A DNA stretch of 64,000 nt from the NCBI RefSeq assembly GCF_009769735.1, contig NZ_WSRO01000002.1:2294001-2358000 (forward strand). The letters run 5' to 3'. Below, one piece after another: positions 42,532-51,570 of this stretch (its first letter is position 1; every line of letters starts with the position of its first letter). The position numbers were made by a program, and so were the translations under genes. The notes beneath the pieces were generated by a model. The model searched no databases. It had not been told where the DNA came from and was given only the letters and a program-made list of their open reading frames with translations. This stretch comes from Streptomyces sp. BA2. Its GTDB lineage: Bacteria > Actinomycetota > Actinomycetes > Streptomycetales > Streptomycetaceae.

Positions 42532-43542
42532 ATGACCGCACGTCGCAAGGTCGCCGCGATCGCCGCCGTCGGCATCGCCCCGCTCGCCCTGACCGCCCTT
42601 TCGGCCGCCCCCGCCGCCGCGCACGGTTCGATGACGGACCCGGTGAGCCGTGTCTCCGCGTGCTTCCAGGAAGGCCCCGAGGCCCCGAAGTCGGCTGCCT
42701 GCAAGGCGGCTGTCGCGGCCAGTGGCGCGCAGGCCTTCTACGACTGGAACGGCGTGAACATCGCCAATGCCGCGGGCAAGTCGAAGGAGATCATCCCCGA
42801 CGGCAAGCTGTGCAGCGCGGGCAACGACAAGTACAAGGGCCTCGACCTGCCGCGTGCCGACTGGCCGTCCAGCAAGATGTCCGGCGGCAACCACACCTTC
42901 CACTACAAGGGCACCGCCCCGCACAAGGGTTCCTTCGAGCTGTACATCACGAAGGACTCTTACGACCCGTCCAAGCCCCTGAAGTGGTCGGACCTGGAGG
43001 AGAAGCCGTTCGTCGACGTCACCGACCCGAAGATGGAGAACGGTGACTACGTCTTCGACGGCAAGGTCCCGGCCAAGTCGGGCCGCCACCTGATCTACTC
43101 GATCTGGCAGCGCTCGGACTCCCCCGAGGCCTTCTACACCTGCTCCGACGTCGTCTTCGGCAAGGACAGCGGCGGCGGGGCCGCGGCTCCGGCCCCGACC
43201 GCGTCCGCACCCTCCGAGAAGGACATCGCCGCGGGCGCCGAGAAGTCCACCGTCGAGCACCAGGGCCACGGCGACAGCGACGCCAAGACGGGCGCCGAAG
43301 CCTCCGAGGCGGCCCCGGCCGCCGGTGACGACACCGCCGGAGGCGACGACACCGCCGCGAACCAGCCCGAGGTGAACGGCGGCGCCGCGAAGCCCGCCGC
43401 TGCCGCCAACGAGAACCTCGCCGAGACCGGCGGCGACAGCACCACCCCGTACATCGCGATCGGCGGCGCGGCCGCCCTCGCGATCGGCGCCGCGGCCATG
43501 TTCGGCACGGCCCGCCGCCGCACGGCCCGCCACGGCCGCTGA
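42532..43542 (+). CDS. AA10 lytic polysaccharide monooxygenase with sortase anchor
   Basis: The 336-residue protein has a Sec signal ending APAAA, so the mature chain starts at histidine 31 (HGSMTDPVSR), the copper-brace residue of AA10 enzymes. The second brace histidine is probably H131 in TAPHKG, and FYTCSDVVF is the usual core ending. After a Pro/Ala/Gly-rich linker of about 100 residues comes LAETGG (296-301), a hydrophobic helix and RRRTARHGR, the LAxTG motif of class E sortases. It should oxidise chitin or cellulose while fixed to the cell wall. It is convergent with a lipase. Confidence 0.95.
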   Translation: MTARRKVAAIAAVGIAPLALTALSAAPAAAHGSMTDPVSRVSACFQEGPEAPKSAACKAAVAASGAQAFYDWNGVNIANAAGKSKEIIPDGKLCSAGNDKYKGLDLPRADWPSSKMSGGNHTFHYKGTAPHKGSFELYITKDSYDPSKPLKWSDLEEKPFVDVTDPKMENGDYVFDGKVPAKSGRHLIYSIWQRSDSPEAFYTCSDVVFGKDSGGGAAAPAPTASAPSEKDIAAGAEKSTVEHQGHGDSDAKTGAEASEAAPAAGDDTAGGDDTAANQPEVNGGAAKPAAAANENLAETGGDSTTPYIAIGGAAALAIGAAAMFGTARRRTARHGR

Positions 43543-43560
43543 ATCCTCTGAGAGCCCGCT

Positions 43561-43592
43561 GAGCCGCCGCTGACCCCAGTCAGCGGCGGCTC
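43561..43592. terminator. Bidirectional terminator hairpin between LPMO and lipase
   Basis: A perfect 14-base stem (GAGCCGCCGCTGAC at 43561-43574 pairing with GTCAGCGGCGGCTC at 43579-43592) with a 4-base loop lies between two convergent stop codons. There is no long T tract, as is usual in Streptomyces. Confidence 0.85.
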
Positions 43593-43625
43593 TCGGCTCA
43601 GGAGAAGGCTCTCGGCTCAGGAGAA
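43588..43625. repeat. Tandem 19-base duplication across the lipase stop
   Basis: GGCTCTCGGCTCAGGAGAA occurs twice in direct succession (43588-43606 and 43607-43625). The second copy includes the lipase stop codon (43617) and the codons for its last residues, and the first overlaps the terminator's right arm. Confidence 0.9.
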
Positions 43626-44489
43626 GCAGGTGCTCGGCGTCGCGTGCGCCGGGTCGAGCGCGTTCGTGACCTCGTGGTGCGCGACGCGGTCGAGGATCCC
43701 GATCGCCACGTGCTCCGACAGGTCGACGGGGCACAGGTCCTGGATGGTGACGTTGCGTACGCCGGGGCCGTTCAGGAACTGCGTGCGGTACGGGGTGACC
43801 ACCTCGTCGTACTTGGTGGCGATGACGGTGTAGCGCACGCCCGGGACGGTGTCACCGCCTTCGTTGAGCTTGGTCAGGAACGGCGATCCGGCCACCTGGT
43901 CGGCGAGGCTCGGGGTCTTGGTGGTGAGCAGGTCCTCGATGCCGGGGAAGTAGGGCAGCAGCTTGGTGAGGCCGAGCAGCGTGGTGCCGTGGTTGTCCGG
44001 TGCGAGGCCGACCAGGGCGTTCACCTTCTCCGCGCCACCGAGGAACTTCAGGTAGTAGCGGGGCATCATGCCGCCCTGCGAGTGGCCCACGAGGTCCGCC
44101 TCGGCGGCGCCCGTCGAGGCGAGCACCTTGTCGACGAAGCCGTCGAGCTGCTCGGCCGACTTGTCGATGGGGCCGAGCCCGTTGAAGAACGGCACTCCGG
44201 GCAGCTGGCCGTAGTCGAGGGAGTAGACGCAGTAGCCGCGCCTCACCAAGTAGGGCGCCAGGACGAGCCAGTTGTCGATGGAGTTGCCGAAGGTGCCGTG
44301 GACGAGGACCACGGGGCGCGGGTGAGCGGCGGACGGCTTGCAGTCGTAGTCGTTCCAGCCGCGCGACGAGGCGGCGGGGGCGGCGGACGCCGTGCCGACG
44401 GCGGGAGTGAGGGTGAGCAGGCCCGTCACGAGAAGTGTCATGAGGAGGGCGGCGGTGAACGCTCTGAGCGTTCGTCTCCAGGGCAGCAT
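43617..44489 (-). CDS. Secreted triacylglycerol lipase (alpha/beta hydrolase)
   Basis: The 290-residue protein starts at an ATG after AAGGAGAT. A Sec signal (RAFTAALLMTLLVTGLLTL) is followed by an alpha/beta hydrolase: VVLVHGTFGNSIDNW (oxyanion hole), nucleophile elbow ADLVGHSQGGMM, and C-terminal ATKYDEVVTPY (acid) and LSEHVAIG (histidine). Cys residues near both ends (NDYDCKP, CVYSLDYG, CPVDLSEH, PSTCFS) suggest disulfides. This matches Streptomyces class I/alternative lipases. Its last codons are tandemly duplicated downstream. Confidence 0.93.
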   Translation of the reverse strand: MLPWRRTLRAFTAALLMTLLVTGLLTLTPAVGTASAAPAASSRGWNDYDCKPSAAHPRPVVLVHGTFGNSIDNWLVLAPYLVRRGYCVYSLDYGQLPGVPFFNGLGPIDKSAEQLDGFVDKVLASTGAAEADLVGHSQGGMMPRYYLKFLGGAEKVNALVGLAPDNHGTTLLGLTKLLPYFPGIEDLLTTKTPSLADQVAGSPFLTKLNEGGDTVPGVRYTVIATKYDEVVTPYRTQFLNGPGVRNVTIQDLCPVDLSEHVAIGILDRVAHHEVTNALDPAHATPSTCFS

Positions 44490-44671
44490 CGGGTGATCTC
44501 CTTGCGGCTCAAGGGAGTTGCGATGGGTGAGCCCTGTGATCCGGATCACGAGGATGCCGTGCACACGACAAATTACGGGCGAGTAGTAAAAGTGTGAAGT
44601 TGCGCGTCGGCAAAACTTCCAGCAGGCACTGGCACGGTCACACCGGCAACGTCTTCTGTAGCCCCGGGTGG

Positions 44672-45646
44672 CTACGCCGCCAGCGTTCCCGGCACGATCG
44701 CGCCGGGGCCGAACTTCGCCCGCGCCCGGTCGGCCACCGCCTCGATCCTGCGGGCCCTGTCGTCCACCGGGTCGAACATCAGCTGGTGGGCGGCGTGTTC
44801 GGCGGGGCCGAGCCCTTCGGCGCGCAGCGAGATGCCGCGCACCCGGGCCCGCTGGAGGCCGAGCGCCTCGTACATCCGGTACGCGGACGCGGTCAGCGCG
44901 CAGGAGTGCGCGGTCGGCTCGGGCAGCGCACGCGTACGGGTCGTCGTGGTGCGGTCCGCGTACCGCACGGTGAGGGTCAGGGAGCGGCACACCTGGTCCT
45001 CGTCGCGCATCCGCGCGCCGAGTTCCTCGGTGATGGAAAGCAGCGCCCTGCGGTGCCGTGTGGGGTCCAACTCGTCGCGGGGGAAGGGGCGTTCGGAGGC
45101 GAGGGAGCGGGCGGCGGCGTTCGGCACGACGCGTGCGCGGTCGATGCCGTGCGCCTTCTCGTGCAGCTCGCGGCCCGCGCGGGCGCCGACGAGGCGCTGC
45201 AGCGTGGACAGCGGCGCGGCGGCCACCTTGCCGACGGAGTCGAGCCCGTACGAGCAGAGGGTGCGGGCGGTGGCGCGGCCGACCCCCGGCAGTTCGGCGA
45301 CCGGCTTCGGCCCCAGGAACTCCGCGACGGCGTCCGGACCGGCACCCACGGCCCGGGTCACCCCGGGCGCGGCCTCCCGGGCGGCCATCCGCGCGAGCAT
45401 CGGCCCCGGCCCGGCGCCGATCACGCAGTCCACGCCGTGGTGGGCGAGCGCCCGCACCCGGATCACCGAGGCGAGCTCGACGGCGTCCCGCCCGAAGTAA
45501 CGCATCGCTCCCCGTACGTCGACGAGCGCGCCGTCGGGCGGCAGGGCCTCGACGACCGGGCTGAACTCGCCGAGCAGCGTGAGCAGCCGGGGCACGGCGG
45601 CCTCGTACATCGGCGGCAGAAGGAACCGTACGCAAAGAGTGCTCAT
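44672..45646 (-). CDS. imuB: ImuB-type Y-family polymerase-like protein
   Basis: The 324-residue protein starts at an ATG overlapping the dnaE2 stop (ATGA). It has the Y-family palm/finger text ALVDVRGAMRYFGRD and CVIGAGPGPMLARMAAREA, a helix-hairpin-helix (VAELPGVGRATARTLCSYGLDSVGKV) and a little-finger domain. The N-terminal DxD and the later SxDE catalytic acids of DinB polymerases are not visible, as in ImuB, an inactive scaffold linking DnaE2 to the beta clamp in translesion synthesis. imuA is not adjacent. It is SOS-inducible by inference. Confidence 0.85.
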   Translation of the reverse strand: MSTLCVRFLLPPMYEAAVPRLLTLLGEFSPVVEALPPDGALVDVRGAMRYFGRDAVELASVIRVRALAHHGVDCVIGAGPGPMLARMAAREAAPGVTRAVGAGPDAVAEFLGPKPVAELPGVGRATARTLCSYGLDSVGKVAAAPLSTLQRLVGARAGRELHEKAHGIDRARVVPNAAARSLASERPFPRDELDPTRHRRALLSITEELGARMRDEDQVCRSLTLTVRYADRTTTTRTRALPEPTAHSCALTASAYRMYEALGLQRARVRGISLRAEGLGPAEHAAHQLMFDPVDDRARRIEAVADRARAKFGPGAIVPGTLAA

Positions 45647-48600
45647 CCCGCGCTCCCTGGACTCTGGTGCCACAACTTCCGCCCTGTCGCCGCCCGTTCA
45701 CCGGGCGGCTGGAGGTCGGCCCAGGGGTGCATCTCGTACCCCGTGGACATCCGGATGCGGCGGCCGTCGTCCGCCGGGGTTCCGTCGGACGCTTCGTCCG
45801 GTCCCGGTTCGGCGAGACGTGCTCCCACCGCTTCGAGTCCGCCCTCCTGCCGCAGCTCCACCAGTTCCGCCAGGTTCCACGCGGCGGCGCCGACCACGCT
45901 GAGGCTGCGGGGCCCGCGCCGCTGCACCACTCCGCGGACCAGGAGCAGCCAGGAGTGGAAGACGGTGTGCGCGCACCGTTCGTGCGCGTCGTCGAAGAAG
46001 GCCAGGTCGACCAGGCCCGTGCCGTCGTCCAGGGTGGTGAAGATGACGCGTTTCCCGGAGCGGATCGGCGGGGTCTGGGTGGCCGCCTTGGCGCCCGCGA
46101 CAAGGACGGTCGCCCCGTGTTCGGCCTCCCGCAGGCGGCGGGCGGTCAGCACGCCGAGCTCCCGGAGGAACTCCGCGTGGTCGCCCATGAGATGGCGTGA
46201 GGAGTCCATGCCGAGGACGCCGAGCTCGGCGCTGAGCCGTTCCGCGTCGTCCAGGTCGGGCAGCCCGGCGGGGGCTGTCTTCCGCCCGCCGGACAGGGGG
46301 AGTTGGGCCCCGGAGGAGCCCCGCGAGCCCCGCCGGAGTTCCGTCAGGTGCAGCTGCAGATCGCGGCGGTTGGCGCCGAACGCGTCGAGCGCGCCGACCT
46401 GCGCGAGCCGCTGCGCGAGCGGTTTGCCGGGCCTGGCCCGCTCCCAGAAGTCGAGGAGCGAGGCGTAGGGCTGCCCGTCCGCGATCCGCGCGGCCTCGGC
46501 CTCGCTGATGCCGTGGACGTCCGCCAGCGCGAGACGCAGACCCCAAGCCTCCCTAGGCTCGGACACCAGTTCGATACGGTGAGCGACCGCTGACCGGTTC
46601 ACGTCCAGCGGAAGGATCGGCACCCCCCGCCGGCGCGCGTCCGCGAGCAGCAGCCGCTTCGGGTACATCCCGGGGTCGTGCGTGAGCAACCCCGCGTAGA
46701 AGGCGGCCGGATGATGGGCCTTCAGCCACGCCGACTGGTACGTCGGCACAGCGAAGGCCACCGCGTGCGCCTTGCAGAAGCCGTACGAGCCGAAGGCCTC
46801 GATGATCTCCCACGTCCGGCCGATCGTCTCGGCGTCGTAGCCCTTGGCCGCCGCCTGCTGCGCGAACCAGAACCGGATCCGCCCCTGCGACTCGGGGTCG
46901 GAGAGCCCGCGCCGCACCCGGTCCGCCTCGTCGCGCCCGCAGCCGGTCATGATGTCCACGATCTCGATGATCTGCTCGTGGAAGACGACGACGCCGTACG
47001 TCTCCTTGAGCGGGCCCGCCAGGTCCGGGTGCGGATAGCGGACGGGCGCGCGGCCGTGCCGGGCCTCGATGAAGGGCCGCACCATGTCGGCGGCGACAGG
47101 ACCCGGCCTGAAGAGCGAGATGTCGACGACCAGGTCGTGGAAGGTCGCGGGCTGAAGGCGTCCCACCAGGTCACGCTGGCCCGGCGACTCGATCTGGAAA
47201 CAGCCCAACGTCTCGGTGGACTTGATGAGTTGATACGTCGCCGGGTCTCCCGGCGGCACCGCGTCCACGTCCACCCGCGTGCCCGTGGCCCGCTCGACCT
47301 CCTCCACCGCGTGTGCCATCGCCGACTGCATCCGCACCCCGAGCACATCGAGCTTGAGCAGCCCGAGGTCCTCCACGTCCTCCTTGTCGAACTGGGACAT
47401 GGGGAAGCCCTCGCCGCTGGTGGGCATGACGGGCGTACGCGCGAGCAGCGAGGCGTCGGAGAGCAGCACCCCGCACGGGTGCATGGCGACCCCGCGCGGC
47501 AGCGCGTCCAGGGCCTCGACCAGTTCCCACAGGCGGCCGTGGCGCGCCCCTCCCCGTTGCCACTCCCCCGCGACCTCCCGCAGTTCGGGCAGCTCCTCCA
47601 TGGCCGAGCGGGCGTCCCGGGCGCGGATGTGCGGGAAGGCCTTGGCGATCTTGTCGATCTCGGCCGGGTCCATGGAGAGGGCGGCGCCCACATCGCGGAT
47701 GGCGTGGCGGACGCGGTAGGTCTCGGGCATGGCGACGGTCGCGACCCGCTCGGTGCCGAAGCGGCCGATGATCGCGCGGTAGACCTCCAGGCGGCGAGCC
47801 GACTCCACGTCGATGTCGATGTCCGGCAGGACGGCACGCCGCGTGGACAGGAACCGTTCCATGAGCAGGCCGTGCTCGACGGGGTCGGCGTGCGCGATGC
47901 CGATGAGGTGGTTGACCAGGGACCCGGCGCCGGAGCCGCGCGCCGCCACCCTGATCCCCAAGTCACGTACGTCGTCGACCACTTGTGCCACGGTGAGGAA
48001 GTAGGAGGCGAAGCCGTGGTACGCGATGATGTCCAGCTCGTGGTGCATCCGCTCCCAGTACTCGCGGGCTTCGGGGGCGCGGTCGTACCCCCGAAGAACC
48101 ATCCCCGCCGCCGCCCGCGAGGCGAGTACGCGCTGGGCGGTGCGGCGTCCCGCGCCGACGAGGTGCGGCTCGGGGAAGCGCACGGAGCCGAGGCCGATGT
48201 CGTCCTCGGGGTCGACGAGACACTCGGCGGCGGCCGTCTGCGTCTGCTCGACGAGGCGGTGGGCGGTGTCACGGCGGAAGCCGGCGGCCTCCACGATCCG
48301 CTCGGCGTTGCCCAGCATGGCGTCGGCGCCCTTCAACCACCGCTCCCCGCCGTCGAGTTCCTTGGTCGGGTCGACGGGGACGAGGCGGCGTGCGGCGTCG
48401 AGCACGTCGGCGACCGGGCCCATGCCGGCGTCGGCGTAGCGGACGGCGTTGCTCAGTACGGGGCGGACGCCCTGCTCGGCGGCGAAGCCGACGGTGCGGG
48501 CGGCGAGCCGGAGCGAACCAGGTCCGGTGCCTTCGCGGCCGTGCCACACGGACTCCAGGCGCAGCGCGTCCCCGTAGCGCTCGCGCCAGGGGGCGATGAG

Positions 48601-49089
48601 GCGGGCGGCCCGGTCGGGGCGCCCCGCGGCGAGCGCGCGCCCCACGTCGGAAGCGGGGCCGAGGAGCACGGTCATGCCGTCGCCGTGGTTCTCCTCCCAC
48701 GGAAGCACGGGCTGCCCCTCGCCGCTCCGGTGCGCGGCAGTGATCAGCCGGCACAGCGCGGCCCAGCCCGTGGCACCGTCGCGGGCGAGGAAGGTCACGC
48801 GTGGGGTCGACTCGTCGATGAAGGCACCTCCGCGCACCGGGGTCCGCCGCCGCGCACCGCGCGACGGGGCAGGCTCCCCCACCGCGAGCTCGGCCCCGAA
48901 CAGCGGCCGCACCCCCGCCTTCGCGCAGGCCTTGGCGAACCGGACGGCCCCCGCGAGGGTGTCCCTGTCGGTGAGCGCGAGGGCGTCCATGCCCCGCTCG
49001 GCGGCGCGCTCGGCGAGCCGCTCCGGGTGCGAGGCCCCGTACCGCGGGGAGAACCCGGAGACGGTGTGCAGATGCGTGAACCCGGGCAC
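45643..49089 (-). CDS. dnaE2: Error-prone DNA polymerase III alpha subunit DnaE2
   Basis: This protein of about 1148 residues begins with a PHP domain (FTHLHTVSGFSPRYGASHPERL) and has the C-family catalytic aspartates in RRAVLPDIDIDVES and further palm motifs (GFASYFLTVAQVVDD, FHEQIIEIV, YGFCKAHAVAFAVPTYQSAWLKAHHP). The C-terminal OB-fold (GKRVIFTTLDDGTGLVDLAFFDD) is present. DnaE2 performs mutagenic repair with ImuB. GTG 49089 is chosen because AGGAGG ends five bases upstream; GTG 49095 overlaps that site. The stop overlaps imuB. A LexA-like palindrome is at 49155-49170. Confidence 0.96.
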   Translation of the reverse strand: MPGFTHLHTVSGFSPRYGASHPERLAERAAERGMDALALTDRDTLAGAVRFAKACAKAGVRPLFGAELAVGEPAPSRGARRRTPVRGGAFIDESTPRVTFLARDGATGWAALCRLITAAHRSGEGQPVLPWEENHGDGMTVLLGPASDVGRALAAGRPDRAARLIAPWRERYGDALRLESVWHGREGTGPGSLRLAARTVGFAAEQGVRPVLSNAVRYADAGMGPVADVLDAARRLVPVDPTKELDGGERWLKGADAMLGNAERIVEAAGFRRDTAHRLVEQTQTAAAECLVDPEDDIGLGSVRFPEPHLVGAGRRTAQRVLASRAAAGMVLRGYDRAPEAREYWERMHHELDIIAYHGFASYFLTVAQVVDDVRDLGIRVAARGSGAGSLVNHLIGIAHADPVEHGLLMERFLSTRRAVLPDIDIDVESARRLEVYRAIIGRFGTERVATVAMPETYRVRHAIRDVGAALSMDPAEIDKIAKAFPHIRARDARSAMEELPELREVAGEWQRGGARHGRLWELVEALDALPRGVAMHPCGVLLSDASLLARTPVMPTSGEGFPMSQFDKEDVEDLGLLKLDVLGVRMQSAMAHAVEEVERATGTRVDVDAVPPGDPATYQLIKSTETLGCFQIESPGQRDLVGRLQPATFHDLVVDISLFRPGPVAADMVRPFIEARHGRAPVRYPHPDLAGPLKETYGVVVFHEQIIEIVDIMTGCGRDEADRVRRGLSDPESQGRIRFWFAQQAAAKGYDAETIGRTWEIIEAFGSYGFCKAHAVAFAVPTYQSAWLKAHHPAAFYAGLLTHDPGMYPKRLLLADARRRGVPILPLDVNRSAVAHRIELVSEPREAWGLRLALADVHGISEAEAARIADGQPYASLLDFWERARPGKPLAQRLAQVGALDAFGANRRDLQLHLTELRRGSRGSSGAQLPLSGGRKTAPAGLPDLDDAERLSAELGVLGMDSSRHLMGDHAEFLRELGVLTARRLREAEHGATVLVAGAKAATQTPPIRSGKRVIFTTLDDGTGLVDLAFFDDAHERCAHTVFHSWLLLVRGVVQRRGPRSLSVVGAAAWNLAELVELRQEGGLEAVGARLAEPGPDEASDGTPADDGRRIRMSTGYEMHPWADLQPPGERAATGRKLWHQSPGSAG

Positions 49090-49154
49090 ACGCACCTCCT
49101 GAAACCCTGAATCGATCCGTTCTCACATCCCCCGCCTCCACCATAGACCAAGTT

Positions 49155-49170
49155 TCGAACGTACGTACGA
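49155..49170. promoter_or_regulatory. LexA (SOS) box-like palindrome upstream of dnaE2
   Basis: TCGAACGTACGTACGA matches the actinobacterial LexA consensus TCGAAC-N4-GTTCGA at all but one base. It lies 66 bases before the dnaE2 GTG, where an SOS repressor site is expected for a dnaE2-imuB mutasome. Confidence 0.7.
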
Positions 49171-49252
49171 CACCCGAGTCGAACGGCACTCCGTTTCGCC
49201 CATTCGGCCCCGCCCACCTGCGGGAACGACAGGGGACACGGAGCGTGGGGGC

Positions 49253-50299
49253 ATGAGTTTCACCGATGAGTTGAAGAGCGCCGTCACCCCGCGAGCAGCC
49301 CTGCTGGTCATCGGTGTACTGGCCTTGCAGCTGCTGTTCATCGCCTCCTACGTAGGGGCCCTGCACGACCCGAAGCCGAGAGACGTGCCCTTCGGAGTCG
49401 TCGCTCCGGGACCCGCCGCCCAGGAGACGTCGGACAAGCTCGGCAAACTCCCCGACGAACCGCTCGACCCGCGCGTGGTCAAGGACGAGGCCACGGCCCG
49501 GCACCAGATCATGAACCGCGACATCGACGGCGCCCTGATCGTCGACCCCCGGGGCACCACCGACACCCTCCTGGTCGGCTCGGGCGGCGGCACCGTCCTC
49601 GCCACCGCCCTGGAGAAGATCGCCACCCAGGTCGAAGGGGCCGAGAAGCGGACGGTCAAGACCGTGGACGTGGCCCCCGCGTCCACCAAGGACTTCGACG
49701 GGCTCTCGTCCTTCTACCTGGTCGTCGGCTGGTGCGTCGGCGGCTATCTGTGCGCATCGATCCTCGCGATCAGCGCGGGCTCCCGGGCCGCCAACGGCCC
49801 GCGCGCACTGATCAGGACCGGCGTCATGGCGCTCTACTCGATCGCGGGCGGTCTGGGCGGCGCGATCATCATCGGGCCGATCCTCGGCGCCCTGCCCGGC
49901 AGCGTCATGGGCCTGTGGGGCCTCGGCTCGCTGATCGTCTTCGGGGTCGGCATGATCACGCTCGCCCTGCAGTCGCTCACCGGCATCGTGGGCATCGGCC
50001 TCGCCGTCCTGCTCGTCGTGATCGCGGGCAACCCGAGCGCGGGCGGCGCCTTCCCGCTGCCGATGCTGCCGCCGTTCTGGAAGGAGATCGGCCCCTGGCT
50101 GCCGCCGGGCGCGGGCACCTGGGTGGCCCGCTCCATCGCGTACTTCAAGGGCAACGCGATCACCGGGCCGATGCTGGTGCTCGCCGCCTGGGCGGTCGTG
50201 GGCACCGCCGTCACCCTGGTCATGTCCGCGCTGCGCGGGGACCGCCAGCCGGGGCAGCGCCCCGCCATGGAGGAGGACACCGGCGCCCACCGCCGGTGA
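49253..50299 (+). CDS. DUF3533-type membrane protein (YhgE/Pip-like)
   Basis: The 348-residue protein has an N-terminal helix (AALLVIGVLALQLLFIASYVG), an external region of about 150 residues (KPRDVPFGVVAPGP, DIDGALIVDPRG, TVDVAPASTKDFDGLSSFYLVVGW), then about five helices. The layout resembles ABC-2-like permease relatives (YhgE/Pip, DUF3533), whose role is uncertain and may involve export. It is divergent from dnaE2 and upstream of an AAA ATPase on the same strand with 67 bases between. Confidence 0.78.
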   Translation: MSFTDELKSAVTPRAALLVIGVLALQLLFIASYVGALHDPKPRDVPFGVVAPGPAAQETSDKLGKLPDEPLDPRVVKDEATARHQIMNRDIDGALIVDPRGTTDTLLVGSGGGTVLATALEKIATQVEGAEKRTVKTVDVAPASTKDFDGLSSFYLVVGWCVGGYLCASILAISAGSRAANGPRALIRTGVMALYSIAGGLGGAIIIGPILGALPGSVMGLWGLGSLIVFGVGMITLALQSLTGIVGIGLAVLLVVIAGNPSAGGAFPLPMLPPFWKEIGPWLPPGAGTWVARSIAYFKGNAITGPMLVLAAWAVVGTAVTLVMSALRGDRQPGQRPAMEEDTGAHRR

Positions 50300-50366
50300 G
50301 CCGGGCGGCCTGCCCCGCGGCCCGCTCCCCACGGGCGTTGTCAGACCCGGGTGCGAAGCTGGAGCG

Positions 50367-51512
50367 ATGATCACCACCCTGGCGGTCGAAAACTACCGCT
50401 CCCTGCGCAAACTGATCGTTCCCCTGGACCGGCTGAACGTCGTGACGGGCGCGAACGGCACCGGCAAGTCGAGCCTGTATCGCGCGCTACGGCTGCTCGC
50501 CGACTCCGCGCGGGGTGGTGCGGTGGCCGCCCTCGCCCGCGAGGGCGGGCTGCCCTCCGCGCTGTGGGCGGGCCCCGCGAAGGCGGAGGCGACCAGCCTG
50601 CGCCTCGGCTTCGCGGGCGACGAGTTCGGGTACGGGGTCGACTTCGGGTATCCGATCCCCACCTCGGGATCCGGCGCGGCGCCCTCGATGTTCAACCTCG
50701 ACCCGGAGATCAAGCGCGAGTTCACCTGGGCCGGGCCCGTCCTGCGCCCGGCCGCGCTGCTCTGCGACCGCGCGGGCCCCGCCGTGCGCACCCGCACTGC
50801 CGACGGCGGCTGGCACCGGACCCAGGGCATCCGCCCGTACGACAGCATGCTGAGCGAGCTCGCCGATCCGCAGCTGGCCCCCGACCTGCTGCGGCTGCGC
50901 GAGCTGATCCGCTCCTGGCGGTTCTACGACCACGTCCGCACCGACGCCGAAGCCCCCGCCCGCGCCGCCCGCATCGGCACCCGCACCCCGGTCCTCGGCC
51001 ATGACGGGGCGGACCTGGCGGCGGCCCTGCAGACCATCCGCGAGATCGGTGATCCGGCGGCCCTCGACGCGGCGGTGGACGACGCCTTCCCCGGCAGCCG
51101 GGTGGGCATCGTCGAGCAGGGCGGACGCTTCGAACTCCAGCTGCACCAGCATGGGTTGAACCGCCCCCTCGGAGCGGCCGAGCTGTCCGACGGCACCCTG
51201 CGCTATCTGCTGTGGACCGCGGCGCTGCTCACGCCCCGCCCACCCTCCCTCCTCGTCCTGAACGAACCGGAGACGAGCCTGCACCCGGACCTCCTGCGCC
51301 CCCTCGCGGACCTGATCCTGACCGCGACGAAGGACACGCAGGTCGTCCTGGTGACCCACGCCCGCCCTCTCGCCGATGCTGTGGCCCAGGGAGCGGCACG
51401 CCACCGGGTGGACGTCAACTCCATAGAACTGGTGAAGGAGTCGGGCGAGACGACAGTGGCGGGCAGGGAAAGCCTCCTGGACGAGCCGCTCTGGTACTGG
51501 CCCAAACGGTGA
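50367..51512 (+). CDS. RecF/SMC-like AAA ATPase (single-protein)
   Basis: The 381-residue protein has Walker A VVTGANGTGKSSLYRALRLL near the N-terminus, a central helical insert, an ABC-type signature ELSDGTLRYLLW, Walker B LLVLNEPETSLHPDLLRPL and H-loop VLVTHARPLA. This is the OLD/RecF-like group of predicted DNA- or defence-related ATPases. No partner nuclease is adjacent. A perfect hairpin overlaps its stop codon. The exact role is unknown. Confidence 0.88.
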   Translation: MITTLAVENYRSLRKLIVPLDRLNVVTGANGTGKSSLYRALRLLADSARGGAVAALAREGGLPSALWAGPAKAEATSLRLGFAGDEFGYGVDFGYPIPTSGSGAAPSMFNLDPEIKREFTWAGPVLRPAALLCDRAGPAVRTRTADGGWHRTQGIRPYDSMLSELADPQLAPDLLRLRELIRSWRFYDHVRTDAEAPARAARIGTRTPVLGHDGADLAAALQTIREIGDPAALDAAVDDAFPGSRVGIVEQGGRFELQLHQHGLNRPLGAAELSDGTLRYLLWTAALLTPRPPSLLVLNEPETSLHPDLLRPLADLILTATKDTQVVLVTHARPLADAVAQGAARHRVDVNSIELVKESGETTVAGRESLLDEPLWYWPKR

Positions 51513-51534
51513 GGCGCCCCGCAAGGGGCGCCTC
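51511..51534. terminator. Hairpin with GCAA tetraloop downstream of the AAA ATPase
   Basis: GAGGCGCCCC (51511-51520), loop GCAA, GGGGCGCCTC (51525-51534) is a perfect 10-base stem that starts inside the ATPase stop codon. It can terminate transcripts from either side, as the next gene is convergent. Confidence 0.8.
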
Positions 51535-51554
51535 ACCAGGGGGCCCTGCCCATT

Positions 51555-51570
51555 AATCCCGGCCGGGATT
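51555..51570. terminator. Perfect palindrome downstream of protease 1
   Basis: AATCCCGGCCGGGATT is a 16-base self-complementary sequence touching the TAA stop of the minus-strand protease gene. It could act as part of its terminator. Confidence 0.5.
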
